A DNA stretch of 64,000 nucleotides from Acidisarcina sp. (GCA_035539175.1 DATLIY010000008.1:62001-126000), one strand, 5' to 3'; shown: positions 27,567-36,998, counted from the stretch's first letter. Notes: a model not told the origin generated them from the letters alone. Program-made: numbers and translations.

Positions 27567-30209
27567 ATGCCGGAACCCGTGAGTACGCTTGCCTCTGGAG
27601 AAATTGTCGGGAGCTGCTACAAGATCCTGGGAATGGCTGGAGCCGGGGGCATGGGCGTGGTCTACCGGGCGCGCGATCTGAGGCTGGAACGCACCGTGGC
27701 GCTGAAGTTCCTGCCACCGGAGCTGAACGCAAGCGAAACCGAGAAGCAGCGATTTCTTCGCGAAGCGCGCACCGCTTCCTCGCTGGATCATGCCAACATC
27801 GGAGTCATCCACGGCATCGAGGAGACACCGGACGGGCGCACCTTTATCGTCATGGCTTTTTATGAGGGCTCCTCACTGGCACAGGAGCTGCGCAACGGAC
27901 CTCTTCCCTACCGCAAAGCCGTCGAGATTGCCATTGAGATCGCACGTGGCCTGGAAGAAGCTCATTCGCGCCACATCGTTCACCGGGACATCAAGCCGTC
28001 CAATGTAATGCTCACCAGCAGTGGCTCCGTCAGAATCGTGGACTTCGGGCTTGCTCACGTCATGAGCGCGCAGACGGCTTCGCAGACGGGGATTACAGGC
28101 ACGGTGAGTTATATGTCCCCCGAGCAATCCCTGGGCAAGCTGGTGGATCCACGCACGGATATCTGGGCGCTGGGTGTGGTTCTGGCGGAGATGGTTACGG
28201 GCCGGAATCCGTTTGAGCGCGGTACCATCCCGGCTACGCTGATGGCGATTCTGAATGAGGGCCCCAGCTCGATCGATACTCTTCCGATGGCCCTGCAACA
28301 CGTGATCTACAACGCACTGGCGAAAGAGCCGGGGAGCCGGTATCAGAGCTGCTCCGATCTGCTGGCCGATCTGAAAGCACTGCTGCCGGAGTTGCAGGAG
28401 GAACCGGTCCCTTCTCAGCCAGGATCGCGCCGCGTGAAAGCGACACCGGCGGTTCGTCGCGCTATTGAGGAGGCTGCGCGGCCCTCATGGGCAGCCGTCC
28501 CCCGGAGGCGTCGCGGATGGATGCCATGGGCGATTGCGGCGATTGCTGTTGTGCTGGTCGCGGCCACAACTCTTCTACTGGTCCCTTCTCTGCGGGAGCG
28601 AATCCACGACGCCCTGTTTGGCAGCAGCCAGAAGCACATCGCCGTGCTTCCCTTCGACAACATCGGAAACAATCCGGAGAACGCCGCGCTGGTTGAGGGG
28701 CTGATGGACTCACTCGCCGCGAAGCTGTCCAACCTGGAGCTAGGCAATCAATCGCTCTGGGTGGTGCCAACCAGCGAGGTTCGTCGCCGTCGGATCACCG
28801 ATCCGGCTGACGCGCTGAAGGACCTGGGCGCGAACCTGGTGGTAAAGGGTTCGGTCGAGAGGGATGGCAAGGCGGTGCGCCTGAATATCAATCTCATCGA
28901 CACCAGCCACCTGCGGCAGATTGGCTCTGCCGAGATTGAAGATCAGGCAGGCGACCTTTCGACGCTGGAGAACGAAGCCGTTTCCCGTCTGGCGCGACTG
29001 ATGAATATCACCGTCTCCGCTGAGATGTTGCGCAACACAGGCGGATCCGTAAATCCCGCTGCGTATGAGTACTACCTGACCGCGCTGGGCTACATGCAGC
29101 GCTACGACAAACCGGGCAATCTTGACCTGGCGATCACCGATCTGCAGAACTCGGTGAAGACGGACCCGCGCTTTGCCCTCGGCTATGCGCAACTGGGCGA
29201 AGCCTATCGCCTGAAGTATCGGGTAGACACCAACGCGAAGTGGCTGACCGAGGCAGAAGCCAATTGCCAGAAGGCCGCGGAGCTCGACAACCGCATGGCC
29301 GCGGTCTACGTGACACTCGGGAAGATCCATGACACAACCGGCAAGCGCGATCTTGCACTGCAGGAGTTTCAGCATGCCCTGGACATTGATCCCCGAAACT
29401 CGTCCGCACTGAGCGGTCTCGCAGCAGCCTATGAACGATCTGGCCGCATCGCGGATGCCGACGCCGCCTACCAGAAAGCAGCCGCGCTCCGTCCGGATGA
29501 CTGGGACGGGCACAACAACCTGGGCAACTTTTATGAGCGGCAGAACAAGTTTCCCCAGGCCATCGCGCAGTATCAACGTGCGCTGCAGCTCACACCGGAC
29601 AATGCGCAGGTTCTTATCAATCTGGGAGGAGCCTATCTCGAATCCGGCGATGCGACGTCCTACCCGGCAGCAGAACAAGCGTTGAAGAAGTCGATCGAAC
29701 TGGCTCCAAGCTATCCCGCATACACCAATCTAGGAAACCTCTATACGGTGCAACAGAGGTATGCGGAGTCGGCAGCGGCGACGGAAAAGGCCCTGCAACT
29801 GAACGACAACGATTACCTGGTTTGGAACAATCTGCTGGGAGACTACCGATGGCTAAAGGACAGCGCAAAGGCGGAAGCGGTAAGGAAACGAATGCTTCCG
29901 ATGGTCGAGCAGGCAGTCCGGCTCAAGCCTCAGGATGCCGCGGCACAATCGGAATTTGCGGTTCTGCATGCGATGAACAAAGAGAAAGATCGCGCTCTTG
30001 AGGAAGTTCAGACCTCCGTGGCGCTCGCGCCCGACGATCCGCAGATTCTATCGAATATCGCGGATGTCTATGAATTACTTGGTGACCGCGGCCATGCAAT
30101 GGAGTATCTTGAGAAGGCTTTGCAGAAGGGCCTCACTCTGGATCAAGCCAGGACCGATCCGGATCTGCAGGCACTGCTACAGGACCCGAAATTCCACCCC
30201 GGCAAATAG
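27567..30209 (+). CDS. Transmembrane Ser/Thr kinase with FlgO/TolB-like and TPR sensor part
   Basis: An 880-residue protein. The Hanks-type kinase domain (about residues 15-275) has the glycine loop GAGGMG, Lys47, HRDIKPSN (139-146) and DFG (159-161), all intact; the Arg before the catalytic Asp makes it an RD kinase controlled by activation-loop phosphorylation. A membrane helix follows near 318-338. Outside lies a FlgO/TolB-N-like domain (IAVLPFDNIG to LVVKGSVERDGKAVRLNINL), then about eight TPRs. This resembles acidobacterial receptor kinases that sense an unknown signal. The small protein gene follows after 46 bases, so co-transcription is likely. Confidence 0.92.
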   Translation: MPEPVSTLASGEIVGSCYKILGMAGAGGMGVVYRARDLRLERTVALKFLPPELNASETEKQRFLREARTASSLDHANIGVIHGIEETPDGRTFIVMAFYEGSSLAQELRNGPLPYRKAVEIAIEIARGLEEAHSRHIVHRDIKPSNVMLTSSGSVRIVDFGLAHVMSAQTASQTGITGTVSYMSPEQSLGKLVDPRTDIWALGVVLAEMVTGRNPFERGTIPATLMAILNEGPSSIDTLPMALQHVIYNALAKEPGSRYQSCSDLLADLKALLPELQEEPVPSQPGSRRVKATPAVRRAIEEAARPSWAAVPRRRRGWMPWAIAAIAVVLVAATTLLLVPSLRERIHDALFGSSQKHIAVLPFDNIGNNPENAALVEGLMDSLAAKLSNLELGNQSLWVVPTSEVRRRRITDPADALKDLGANLVVKGSVERDGKAVRLNINLIDTSHLRQIGSAEIEDQAGDLSTLENEAVSRLARLMNITVSAEMLRNTGGSVNPAAYEYYLTALGYMQRYDKPGNLDLAITDLQNSVKTDPRFALGYAQLGEAYRLKYRVDTNAKWLTEAEANCQKAAELDNRMAAVYVTLGKIHDTTGKRDLALQEFQHALDIDPRNSSALSGLAAAYERSGRIADADAAYQKAAALRPDDWDGHNNLGNFYERQNKFPQAIAQYQRALQLTPDNAQVLINLGGAYLESGDATSYPAAEQALKKSIELAPSYPAYTNLGNLYTVQQRYAESAAATEKALQLNDNDYLVWNNLLGDYRWLKDSAKAEAVRKRMLPMVEQAVRLKPQDAAAQSEFAVLHAMNKEKDRALEEVQTSVALAPDDPQILSNIADVYELLGDRGHAMEYLEKALQKGLTLDQARTDPDLQALLQDPKFHPGK

Positions 30210-30255
30210 TAGGCCTACCCCCAGGGAACCAATACAAGTCAGAGGAGGTACTACG

Positions 30256-30585
30256 ATGCAACCACCCAATCCTGTGTCGATTCCACCGGATGTCGACATC
30301 ACGATGCTATCCACCGACTATCTCCAATTCACCTTCACCGAAGCGGGAGTCTTTTGTAGCGTCGATGCAGACGATTTCACCCCCAGTCTTCCCGATGGAC
30401 AGACTTTTGCCGCAGGCGATACCTGGCCTGACCCCATCACCTATCCGAATGGTGCGCAACCGACGGCCGACAAGGACTCCAAGTACAAGTACAAGACCGA
30501 TGGAGGCGCGTGCGGCCCCGATCCGACCGCTACTACCAGCAAGACAATCCAGGTGGGCAGTTCCGTGCCGCAGCCTACTAAGTAG
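30256..30585 (+). CDS. Small protein of unknown function between kinase and radical SAM genes
   Basis: The ATG at 30256 is eight bases after a strong site GAGGAGG, better than that of the radical SAM gene. The 109-residue product has no signal peptide and no membrane helix. It is acidic and rich in Pro, Thr, Asp and Gly, with only two cysteines: C34 (GVFCSVDAD) and C86 (GGACGPDP). I do not recognise a family. Its position beside a maturase of the radical SAM/SPASM family, its small size, and the hairpin that follows it are what a modified-peptide precursor would show, but there is no leader-core boundary I can point to and no CxPxR sulfatase motif. It could equally be a kinase substrate. Confidence 0.65.
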   Translation: MQPPNPVSIPPDVDITMLSTDYLQFTFTEAGVFCSVDADDFTPSLPDGQTFAAGDTWPDPITYPNGAQPTADKDSKYKYKTDGGACGPDPTATTSKTIQVGSSVPQPTK

Positions 30586-30627
30586 AACGGGCCATTGGAA
30601 CCCAGAAGACTTCAGGGCTACTCCTCG

Positions 30628-30660
30628 ATTCCCCTGGTGGAAGGCCGCCACCGGGGGAAT
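30628..30660 (+). terminator. Stable hairpin between small gene and radical SAM gene
   Basis: ATTCCCCTGGTGG (30628-30640) and CCACCGGGGGAAT (30648-30660) pair over 13 bases with one G-U wobble and a seven-base loop. The run that follows, TGCATTGCC, is not T-rich, so it may be a weak terminator or a processing/stability element that lowers expression of the downstream gene relative to the small one. Confidence 0.55.
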
Positions 30661-30753
30661 TGCATTGCCAGCTGAAAAACACGCAATTGCTGTGCTCATC
30701 GCACAATCTGCTGAACTTGCAAAGGCTCTTTCAACCCGCCGATAATACCCAGG

Positions 30754-32097
30754 ATGGCCGCGACTCCATTTCACATTCTCACCAAGCCGATCGGCCCCAT
30801 CTGCAATCTGGATTGCTCGTATTGCTTTTATCTGGAGAAGGAGACGCTCTACCCAGGAACGTCTCAATGGTCGATGAGCCCGGAGGTTCTCGACCGCTAT
30901 ATTCAGCAATACATCCAGCAACAAGATACCTCCACCATCAACTTTGCGTGGCAGGGCGGCGAACCCACGCTGCTGGGAATTGACTACTTCCGCCAGGTAT
31001 TTGCGCTGCAGCAAAAATATGCAGAAGGAAAGCAGATCACCAACGCCTTTCAAACCAATGGTGTGTTGCTCAATGACGCATGGGGTGAGTTATTCGCGAA
31101 GAATCGCGTACTGGTCGGCATCTCCATCGATGGACCACGAAGGTTGCATGATCGCTATCGCGTCGACAAAGGCGGGCAGCCAACCTTTGATCGCGTCTTT
31201 CGCGGCATCCATTTCTTGAAGAAACATGCGGTGGAATTTAATACCCTCACCACCGTTCACGCCGGCAATGTCGGTCATCCTCTTGAGGTCTACGATTTTC
31301 TGCGGAGATCGGGCAGCGGCTTTATCCAGTTCATCCCCATCGCCGAGCGAGCAGCGGTGTCTCCGGTCAGCGAACTGAAGCTCGTATCGCCGCGGAATTC
31401 GTCACCGGCAGACGTCACGCCCTGGTCGGTGGATCCCGCAGCCTATGGCGAGTTCTTGTGCGCGATCTTCGATGAGTGGATTCTGAATGACGTTGGACAG
31501 ATCTTCGTTCAGCTATTCGACGTCTCGCTGGAGATGTGGGTGGGCATGCAATCCAGCTTATGCGTCTTCCGCCCCACCTGCGGGTCCGCGCTGGCTATTG
31601 AGCACAATGGGGATGTTTACTCCTGCGATCACTTCGTCTATCCGGAAAATCGTCTCGGCAACATCATGGAGAAGAATCTGCGCGCCATGGTGGATTCTCC
31701 GCAGCAACAGCAGTTCGGGCAAGAGAAGGCAACAACCCTGCCCAACTACTGCCGGGAATGCGAGGTGCGCTTTGCCTGCAACGGCGAATGCCCCAAGCAT
31801 CGCTTTGCGACCACCCCCGATGGAGAGCCCGGCCTGAACTATCTCTGCGCGGCGTATAAACGATTCTTCACGCATGTGGATCCGGCGATGAAGCTCATGG
31901 CGGACGAGTTAGCACACTCCAGGCCCGCAGCCAACGTTATGACCTATCTGCGCGCGCAGAGGGCACAAGCAACACGCTCTGCGCCGATCCCGCTGAATGC
32001 TCCCTGTCCTTGCGGCAGCGGTCAGAAATTCAAGCGTTGCTGCGGCTCTGGAAAGGCCGGCTCCCGGCCTCACCGTATCTCTTCGAAGATGTCATAA
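30754..32097 (+). CDS. Radical SAM/SPASM enzyme of the anaerobic sulfatase-maturase family with SEC-C tail
   Basis: A 447-residue protein. The radical SAM motif CNLDCSYC (C17, C21, C24) sits near the N-terminus, followed by WQGGEPTLLG. The SPASM part has CGSALAIEHNGDVYSCDHFV and the anSME hallmark CRECEVRFACNGECPKHRF, giving cysteines for two auxiliary [4Fe-4S] clusters. Enzymes of this family oxidise the Cys or Ser of a CxPxR motif in sulfatases to formylglycine without oxygen. The last 30 residues add a SEC-C zinc motif (PCPCGSGQKFKRCCG). No sulfatase is adjacent; the Cys-type sulfatase at 48874-50352 is a candidate substrate. No strong ribosome binding site precedes the ATG. Confidence 0.92.
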   Translation: MAATPFHILTKPIGPICNLDCSYCFYLEKETLYPGTSQWSMSPEVLDRYIQQYIQQQDTSTINFAWQGGEPTLLGIDYFRQVFALQQKYAEGKQITNAFQTNGVLLNDAWGELFAKNRVLVGISIDGPRRLHDRYRVDKGGQPTFDRVFRGIHFLKKHAVEFNTLTTVHAGNVGHPLEVYDFLRRSGSGFIQFIPIAERAAVSPVSELKLVSPRNSSPADVTPWSVDPAAYGEFLCAIFDEWILNDVGQIFVQLFDVSLEMWVGMQSSLCVFRPTCGSALAIEHNGDVYSCDHFVYPENRLGNIMEKNLRAMVDSPQQQQFGQEKATTLPNYCRECEVRFACNGECPKHRFATTPDGEPGLNYLCAAYKRFFTHVDPAMKLMADELAHSRPAANVMTYLRAQRAQATRSAPIPLNAPCPCGSGQKFKRCCGSGKAGSRPHRISSKMS

Positions 32098-32128
32098 CAA
32101 TAGAAAATTGTGGCAACAGCATTCGCTG

Positions 32129-33145
32129 CTACCGTCTCACCTGCGGCGCGTGAGCCGCTAGAGTCTGCAGAATAGCCGCTTCCTGACGGGCCTCAGCATC
32201 CTTGCCCTGCCTGCGATAAATGCGCGCCAGCAGATAGTGCGGGTCAGGGTATGCAGGGTCCATCTGCGCGGCTTTCCTCAGCCAGCGAAGGCTTGCATCC
32301 GGATGTCCGTCCTGCTCCAGCGCCTTTCCCGCAAGAAAGAAATTGCGTGGGCTCCGGGAATTTCTGGAAGCCGCCTCCGAGGCGAGGTCAAAAGCCTGCT
32401 TATTCTTATTCACCTTCAGCAATAGCTCGGCGAAGTCCGCGTAGACCACATCGTAGTCAGGGTGATCTTTGTGCACCAGATCGATACCCTTTAGAAAATC
32501 CTGCGCGGCCTGCCCATTCTGTCCCAGCGCCTGGTAGCACAATCCCATGCCGTCATACGCTTTGTAGTAGGCTGAGTCGAACCGGATCGCTGCTTGAAAT
32601 TCATCGATGGCTTGTTGCACCCGGCCATCCTGGTAATACAGTCTTCCCAGCCAATAGTGCGGGTCTGGCTGGTCTGGCGCCACGTGGATCGCCTGCTGGA
32701 ACGACTTAGCCGCATCGGAATCATGATTGTTGAGGTATTGAACCTGTCCAAGCTGAATCAGCGCAGGCAGGTTAGAGGGAGCCTTGCCTAACAACTGATG
32801 CAGAGACTGCTCAGCCGCTTCAAACTGGTGAGAGAGCATCTGCGAGCGCGACAAGAGGAGCAACGGCGCGGTCTGGTCTTGACACACCGCCATGGCTCGC
32901 TGAGATGCCGCCATGGCAGAAGAGAAATCCTCTTTGACAAACTCCTGCTCACTCTCCCTGAGCAGCACTTCACATTCGGCAACTTGAGGATTGCCGATAT
33001 TGAGTTCACCAATGCCGCTGGAGTTTTGTCCCGGCGTCTGCGGTGCATCGGGGAGCACCTGTCCGTGGCTGGGAAGTATAGCCAGAGAGAAAAAGGCAAC
33101 CGCGATACATCGGGTCATTCCACGTTTCTTCTGTACTGAGATCAT
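32129..33145 (-). CDS. Exported TPR protein paired with Oar-like receptor 3
   Basis: A 338-residue protein. The start at 33145 adds ISVQKKRG before an ATG at 33118, and either gives a signal peptide ending near SHGQ. Seven or so TPR units follow, with PHYWLGRLYYQDGRVQQAI and AYDGMGLCYQALGQNG, parallel to YPYWLGRLDYDAQHYETAI and AYDNLGLCYFYQ in the TPR protein at 12581-13618. Its C-terminal end also carries PHYLLARIYRRQGK. The two thus appear to be paralogues. The gene begins 153 bases downstream of the receptor gene on the same strand, with a terminator in between, so it is probably transcribed separately. Confidence 0.85.
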   Translation of the reverse strand: MISVQKKRGMTRCIAVAFFSLAILPSHGQVLPDAPQTPGQNSSGIGELNIGNPQVAECEVLLRESEQEFVKEDFSSAMAASQRAMAVCQDQTAPLLLLSRSQMLSHQFEAAEQSLHQLLGKAPSNLPALIQLGQVQYLNNHDSDAAKSFQQAIHVAPDQPDPHYWLGRLYYQDGRVQQAIDEFQAAIRFDSAYYKAYDGMGLCYQALGQNGQAAQDFLKGIDLVHKDHPDYDVVYADFAELLLKVNKNKQAFDLASEAASRNSRSPRNFFLAGKALEQDGHPDASLRWLRKAAQMDPAYPDPHYLLARIYRRQGKDAEARQEAAILQTLAAHAPQVRR

Positions 33146-33255
33146 GCGCTGAGAGAAAGTACGTCCGTTGTACTTCGCTGAATCATAGTTTGGAGAGGAT
33201 CTATGATCGGGTCAATCCCAGTTGAGGGATTGTCTGCATCGATCGAGAAAAAACG

Positions 33256-33281
33256 GGCGGCCCTACGAATCGAGGGCCGCC
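33256..33281 (-). terminator. Intrinsic terminator of Oar-like receptor 3
   Basis: GGCGGCCCT (33256-33264) and AGGGCCGCC (33273-33281) form a perfect nine-base stem with an eight-base loop. On the minus strand a CG is followed by TTTTTTT, complement of the A-run at 33248-33253. It is 18 bases beyond the receptor stop codon. Confidence 0.88.
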
Positions 33282-33298
33282 ACGGGGATACAAGCGGG

Positions 33299-36200
33299 TT
33301 AGAAAGTGATGCGTCCAGAGAGTTGCACGATACGCGGAGCATACCTCGTACCGAGGATGCGTCCGAAATTCGAATCGTTAATATCGGTGACGGGGTCGCC
33401 GCGGCCAGCGCGATTGAACATGTTCATCGCATCGGCACGGAATCCGAAGTTCTTCCCTTCGCCAAAGCTGAACGCCTTCTGCAGAGAAGCATTCTCCGTA
33501 GCCGTACCGGGTCCCAGGATGGATCCAAGGGCCGAAGGAACGTTGCCCGTGGTGAGTGCGACGAGGTTGTTGCTGGTGTGCGGCACATGTGTAAATGCCG
33601 CAGGATTTAAATATTGCGGGCCGGTGGCATGCACAGTGTCAATTGTGCCGTGCTGATCCAGCTTAATATTTGCTCCGGTATAGTTCGGCCGGGTAGAAGC
33701 GAAGATACCGTTCGATACATAGCTATCCGTGATCTGCAATGTATCACCGGATTGATAGATGGCATTCGCACTCACCGTCCATCCTCCGGCAATCCAGTTT
33801 GCCGGACCATGCAGCGCAAACTGCCGCCCTGCACCGAAAGGCAAGTCATAGAAGGCCGTCAGCTTGAACTGCTGCGGGTAATGAATGCCCAGCGCCACGG
33901 CCTTCTCCAGCTTCAGATTCTGAACGTCCTGCACTGGAGTGCATGAGCCGCTGTTGCAGTTGCTGTTCGTGTTCGTCATGGTCTTGGACCACGTGTAAGC
34001 CGCCATGAGATTGAGGCCCGAAGTTACCTTTCGGGTGATGGTAGCTTGCAGCGAGTCATAGCGCGACCAGCCTAGATTCGCGTCGTACTGTGTGATTCCT
34101 CCACCCGCGTATTGCGGAAATGGAGCCAGCGCCTGCTGTACTGTACCGCTGAAACCTGCATAGGGCAGTGGCACCTCCGGATGCAGAGAGATATCGTCAA
34201 GCAGGCTATCTCCGTACTTGGACAAGTACGTGATGGGCAACTGATTCATCTGATCTGTTCCGTAGGCATAGATGCGCTTGCCGGTGTTTCCTACGTAATT
34301 GATTTCGGCGATGGTTTTGTTAGTGAGGTCATATTGGAGTCCCATGTTGTAGTTCTCAACATAGGTAACTCGCGATCCATCGGGACGGATATACGCAGTC
34401 GACTGCCCATTCGCCTGTGTGGGATCATAATTCGGCAACGTGCCGGCATACGACGGGTACGGGGCGCTAAGCCTGGCAACCGCCATATCTGTAAACTGCT
34501 GAGGATTCGTCGTCTGGTTGACCTGAATCCTGCCGCTGTACCCCAGGGCTGAAGGCGGACCATTGAGATCGAATGCGGGACCTGCCTCAGGCGATTGAGT
34601 ATTGATGCCGAATCCGGCTCTCCACACCAGTCTCGGATTGATTGCGTACGTCACTCCGACACGAGGCAGCACCAGCCCCCAGTCCGTGCGCTCAAACCCC
34701 TTCTTTTTAAGTTGGCTCGCAAACTGCAAGGCTCCGAGTACGTTGCCTGCGGCGGGATTCGAAAGCAGCGGATTCATGGTGGTCATCTGGCCATTTGGCT
34801 CGGTGATTCCTCCCATGACCTCCCAGCGAACTCCGAGGTTAAGAGACAGCCGGGGAGAGACTTTCCAATCGTCCTGAATATAGGTACCAACCTCACGACG
34901 GTTGAACTCAAAATTTCCACGATAGACCTTGCGGCTTGTGCTGCTTACCTGGCCCAGCAGGAAGCTTGCAACTGCGTTTCCTGCAATCTTCGATGTGGAC
35001 TGTCCATCATCAGTCTGAGTATTCGAAAATCCGAACGTAGCCTGCGAAGAAATGTTGATGTCATTCTCGCGATAGAAGCGCCACTCCGTTCCGATCTGCA
35101 ACTGATGCGCACCATGGCTAATAAATACCTGGTCGATACCGATTACGTTTTGGCTGATGCCGCCACTGCCATTGGAACTGTCTCCCAACTTGTCGGTGCT
35201 ATCGCCAAGAGCGGATTGACCGCCGCTGAAGGTAATCACCGGGAAGGCAGTCGCAGCTACATTTTGCAGGCCGAGAGTAGTGCCCCAATGCTGGCTGGAG
35301 AACGGCGTCGTGTATAGGTTGGTGAAGCGTTCGTAGCCAACCCCGAGGTGGTTCATGATGTTCGGCGAAAGAGTCCAGTAGTGGTTCGCGCGAATGATCT
35401 TCCCAGGATTGTTCTGGAAATGCCATGTATCCAGCGGGCTCGTTCCCGGAACTGCCCAGGCGCCATATCCGGTATTACTCCGGTTCCGGCCTATCGTCGT
35501 GAAGAAGAACGATGCTTTCTGGGTTGATGTCAACACCTGGTCCAGCTTGACGGCAAAGACGTTCTGATCGAACGTGGGCTGACCGGCTGAAAATGTGGGG
35601 ATGTTATTCACCACCATGTTGTTGACATAGTTTGTCGGAAACTTGAGCTTCAAATAAGCCGCGGCTACGGGATCGAATTTGCTCGGCGAGATAATGTTGT
35701 TGGCAAACGGCTCCCGCACAAGTCCCCTGCTGAGAGCTACCATGCCGGTTACTGGATCGACCTGCCCGGCCTGCAGAATGCGCTGTGTGCTCGGGTCGTA
35801 AATCTGTCCATAGCGAACGGGACGTCCCAGGATATCGGTACCCGCGATTTGTCCTGATGCAGCCTTCTGTGTGTAAGCGGGATTCAGAAAGGCGGAGAAG
35901 TCCCCACCTAGCATTGCCTGTGTGGGCATCGAGGTGTTTTTGCCGGAGAGCGCGTAATTGGTGATCTTGGTCTTTTCATCGGAGACAAAGAAGAACGACT
36001 TGTTTCTTCCGTCATAGACCTTTGGAATGAAGATCGGGCCGCCGACAGTGCCGCCAAAATTATTCAGCCGCTGCTTGGACCGGCCGGCGCCGCGTTGATT
36101 GTTGTTGTAACTATTGGCATTCAGATCTTCGTTCTGAAAGAACTCGTAAAGAGTTCCATGCAATTGATTCGTACCCGACTTGATGCTGTAGTTCGAGACA

Positions 36201-36886
36201 GCGGTTCCGCCGCCATTGTATTGCGCGCCCATCGCGCCCGTCTGCATGTTGAAGTCGCCAATGGCATCTACACTCGGTGCGCCCTCCGCGGTGTCGAATG
36301 TGCCCATCGATACACCGTCGAGGTAAATCTCATTCGAGAAATATTGACCGCCGTTGATGGAGCCCACAAAGGTGTCGCCGCTGGTTCCCGGCAGGCTGTC
36401 GAAGATAAACTCCTGAAGCTGGCGCTCGCCGTCATGCGTCACGGCAAGGGGCCAGGTCTCCATCTCCTTCGAGGTTACGTAGTGGCTGATCTGGGCCGTG
36501 CTGGTTTCCAGCAGTTCCATATCGCCGGAAACACTTACGGTCTCGGTACCGCTTCCGACCTCAAGCTGCACATCGACTGTGAGCAGTTGCGCTACGTGGA
36601 GGGTGACATTTTCAATCGTCGCCGGGCGAAAGCCGTCATGCGAAGCGGAGATCTTATAAGTACCGGGAGGCAACGATGGAAAGCTATAGATACCAGCATC
36701 CGTCGTAACTGCCTTGGTGGGCACATTGGTCGTTATCTCGGTAGCCACAACCTGTGCACCCGCGACAACGGCCCCGGAAGAATCTTTCACAACTCCGTTT
36801 AACGCAGCAGAGGATCCCTGCTGAGCCAATAGGGATGTCGCCGTAAGCGTGAAGCAAAAAACGAGGAACAAGAACCGTCTGAACAT
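33299..36886 (-). CDS. Oar-like TonB-dependent receptor 3
   Basis: Two adjacent ATG codons (36889, 36886) follow AGGAGG; the second has better spacing of five bases, giving 1,195 residues. Signal peptide 1-22 ends in LLAQ; carboxypeptidase-regulatory domain about 25-110 (LNGVVKDSSGAVVAGA and PSLPPGTYKISASHDGF); plug about 120-270 with NQLHGTLYEFFQNEDLNANSYN; barrel ending in the aromatic segment VQLSGRITF. The promoter region has an inverted repeat, and a motif shared with the GH36 gene at 38846. Linked by position to a TPR gene and to the sugar locus downstream. Ligand unknown; an oligosaccharide is a fair guess. Confidence 0.92.
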   Translation of the reverse strand: MFRRFLFLVFCFTLTATSLLAQQGSSAALNGVVKDSSGAVVAGAQVVATEITTNVPTKAVTTDAGIYSFPSLPPGTYKISASHDGFRPATIENVTLHVAQLLTVDVQLEVGSGTETVSVSGDMELLETSTAQISHYVTSKEMETWPLAVTHDGERQLQEFIFDSLPGTSGDTFVGSINGGQYFSNEIYLDGVSMGTFDTAEGAPSVDAIGDFNMQTGAMGAQYNGGGTAVSNYSIKSGTNQLHGTLYEFFQNEDLNANSYNNNQRGAGRSKQRLNNFGGTVGGPIFIPKVYDGRNKSFFFVSDEKTKITNYALSGKNTSMPTQAMLGGDFSAFLNPAYTQKAASGQIAGTDILGRPVRYGQIYDPSTQRILQAGQVDPVTGMVALSRGLVREPFANNIISPSKFDPVAAAYLKLKFPTNYVNNMVVNNIPTFSAGQPTFDQNVFAVKLDQVLTSTQKASFFFTTIGRNRSNTGYGAWAVPGTSPLDTWHFQNNPGKIIRANHYWTLSPNIMNHLGVGYERFTNLYTTPFSSQHWGTTLGLQNVAATAFPVITFSGGQSALGDSTDKLGDSSNGSGGISQNVIGIDQVFISHGAHQLQIGTEWRFYRENDINISSQATFGFSNTQTDDGQSTSKIAGNAVASFLLGQVSSTSRKVYRGNFEFNRREVGTYIQDDWKVSPRLSLNLGVRWEVMGGITEPNGQMTTMNPLLSNPAAGNVLGALQFASQLKKKGFERTDWGLVLPRVGVTYAINPRLVWRAGFGINTQSPEAGPAFDLNGPPSALGYSGRIQVNQTTNPQQFTDMAVARLSAPYPSYAGTLPNYDPTQANGQSTAYIRPDGSRVTYVENYNMGLQYDLTNKTIAEINYVGNTGKRIYAYGTDQMNQLPITYLSKYGDSLLDDISLHPEVPLPYAGFSGTVQQALAPFPQYAGGGITQYDANLGWSRYDSLQATITRKVTSGLNLMAAYTWSKTMTNTNSNCNSGSCTPVQDVQNLKLEKAVALGIHYPQQFKLTAFYDLPFGAGRQFALHGPANWIAGGWTVSANAIYQSGDTLQITDSYVSNGIFASTRPNYTGANIKLDQHGTIDTVHATGPQYLNPAAFTHVPHTSNNLVALTTGNVPSALGSILGPGTATENASLQKAFSFGEGKNFGFRADAMNMFNRAGRGDPVTDINDSNFGRILGTRYAPRIVQLSGRITF

Positions 36887-36967
36887 CATTGCCTCCTGAA
36901 GAACCAAGATTGATTGCAGCCTGCCCCTGCTCTTGAGGGGACTTAACTACAACCAGAAATTGAAGTA

Positions 36968-36998
36968 TTACGTTTTATTAACTATTTACCGTAAAACG
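36968..36998. promoter_or_regulatory. Inverted repeat upstream of receptor 3
   Basis: CGTTTTA (36971-36977) and TAAAACG (36992-36998) are exact complements 14 bases apart. The left half belongs to TTACGTTTTATTAACTAT (36968-36985), which recurs with one gap and one change as TTACGTTTATTGACTAT before the GH36 gene. Operator function is inferred. Confidence 0.4.

Noticed and set aside
30256-30585. The small protein as a sulfatase-like substrate of the radical SAM enzyme.
   Set aside because: It has CGPDP but no CxPxR or SxPxR motif, so formylglycine formation is not expected on present knowledge.
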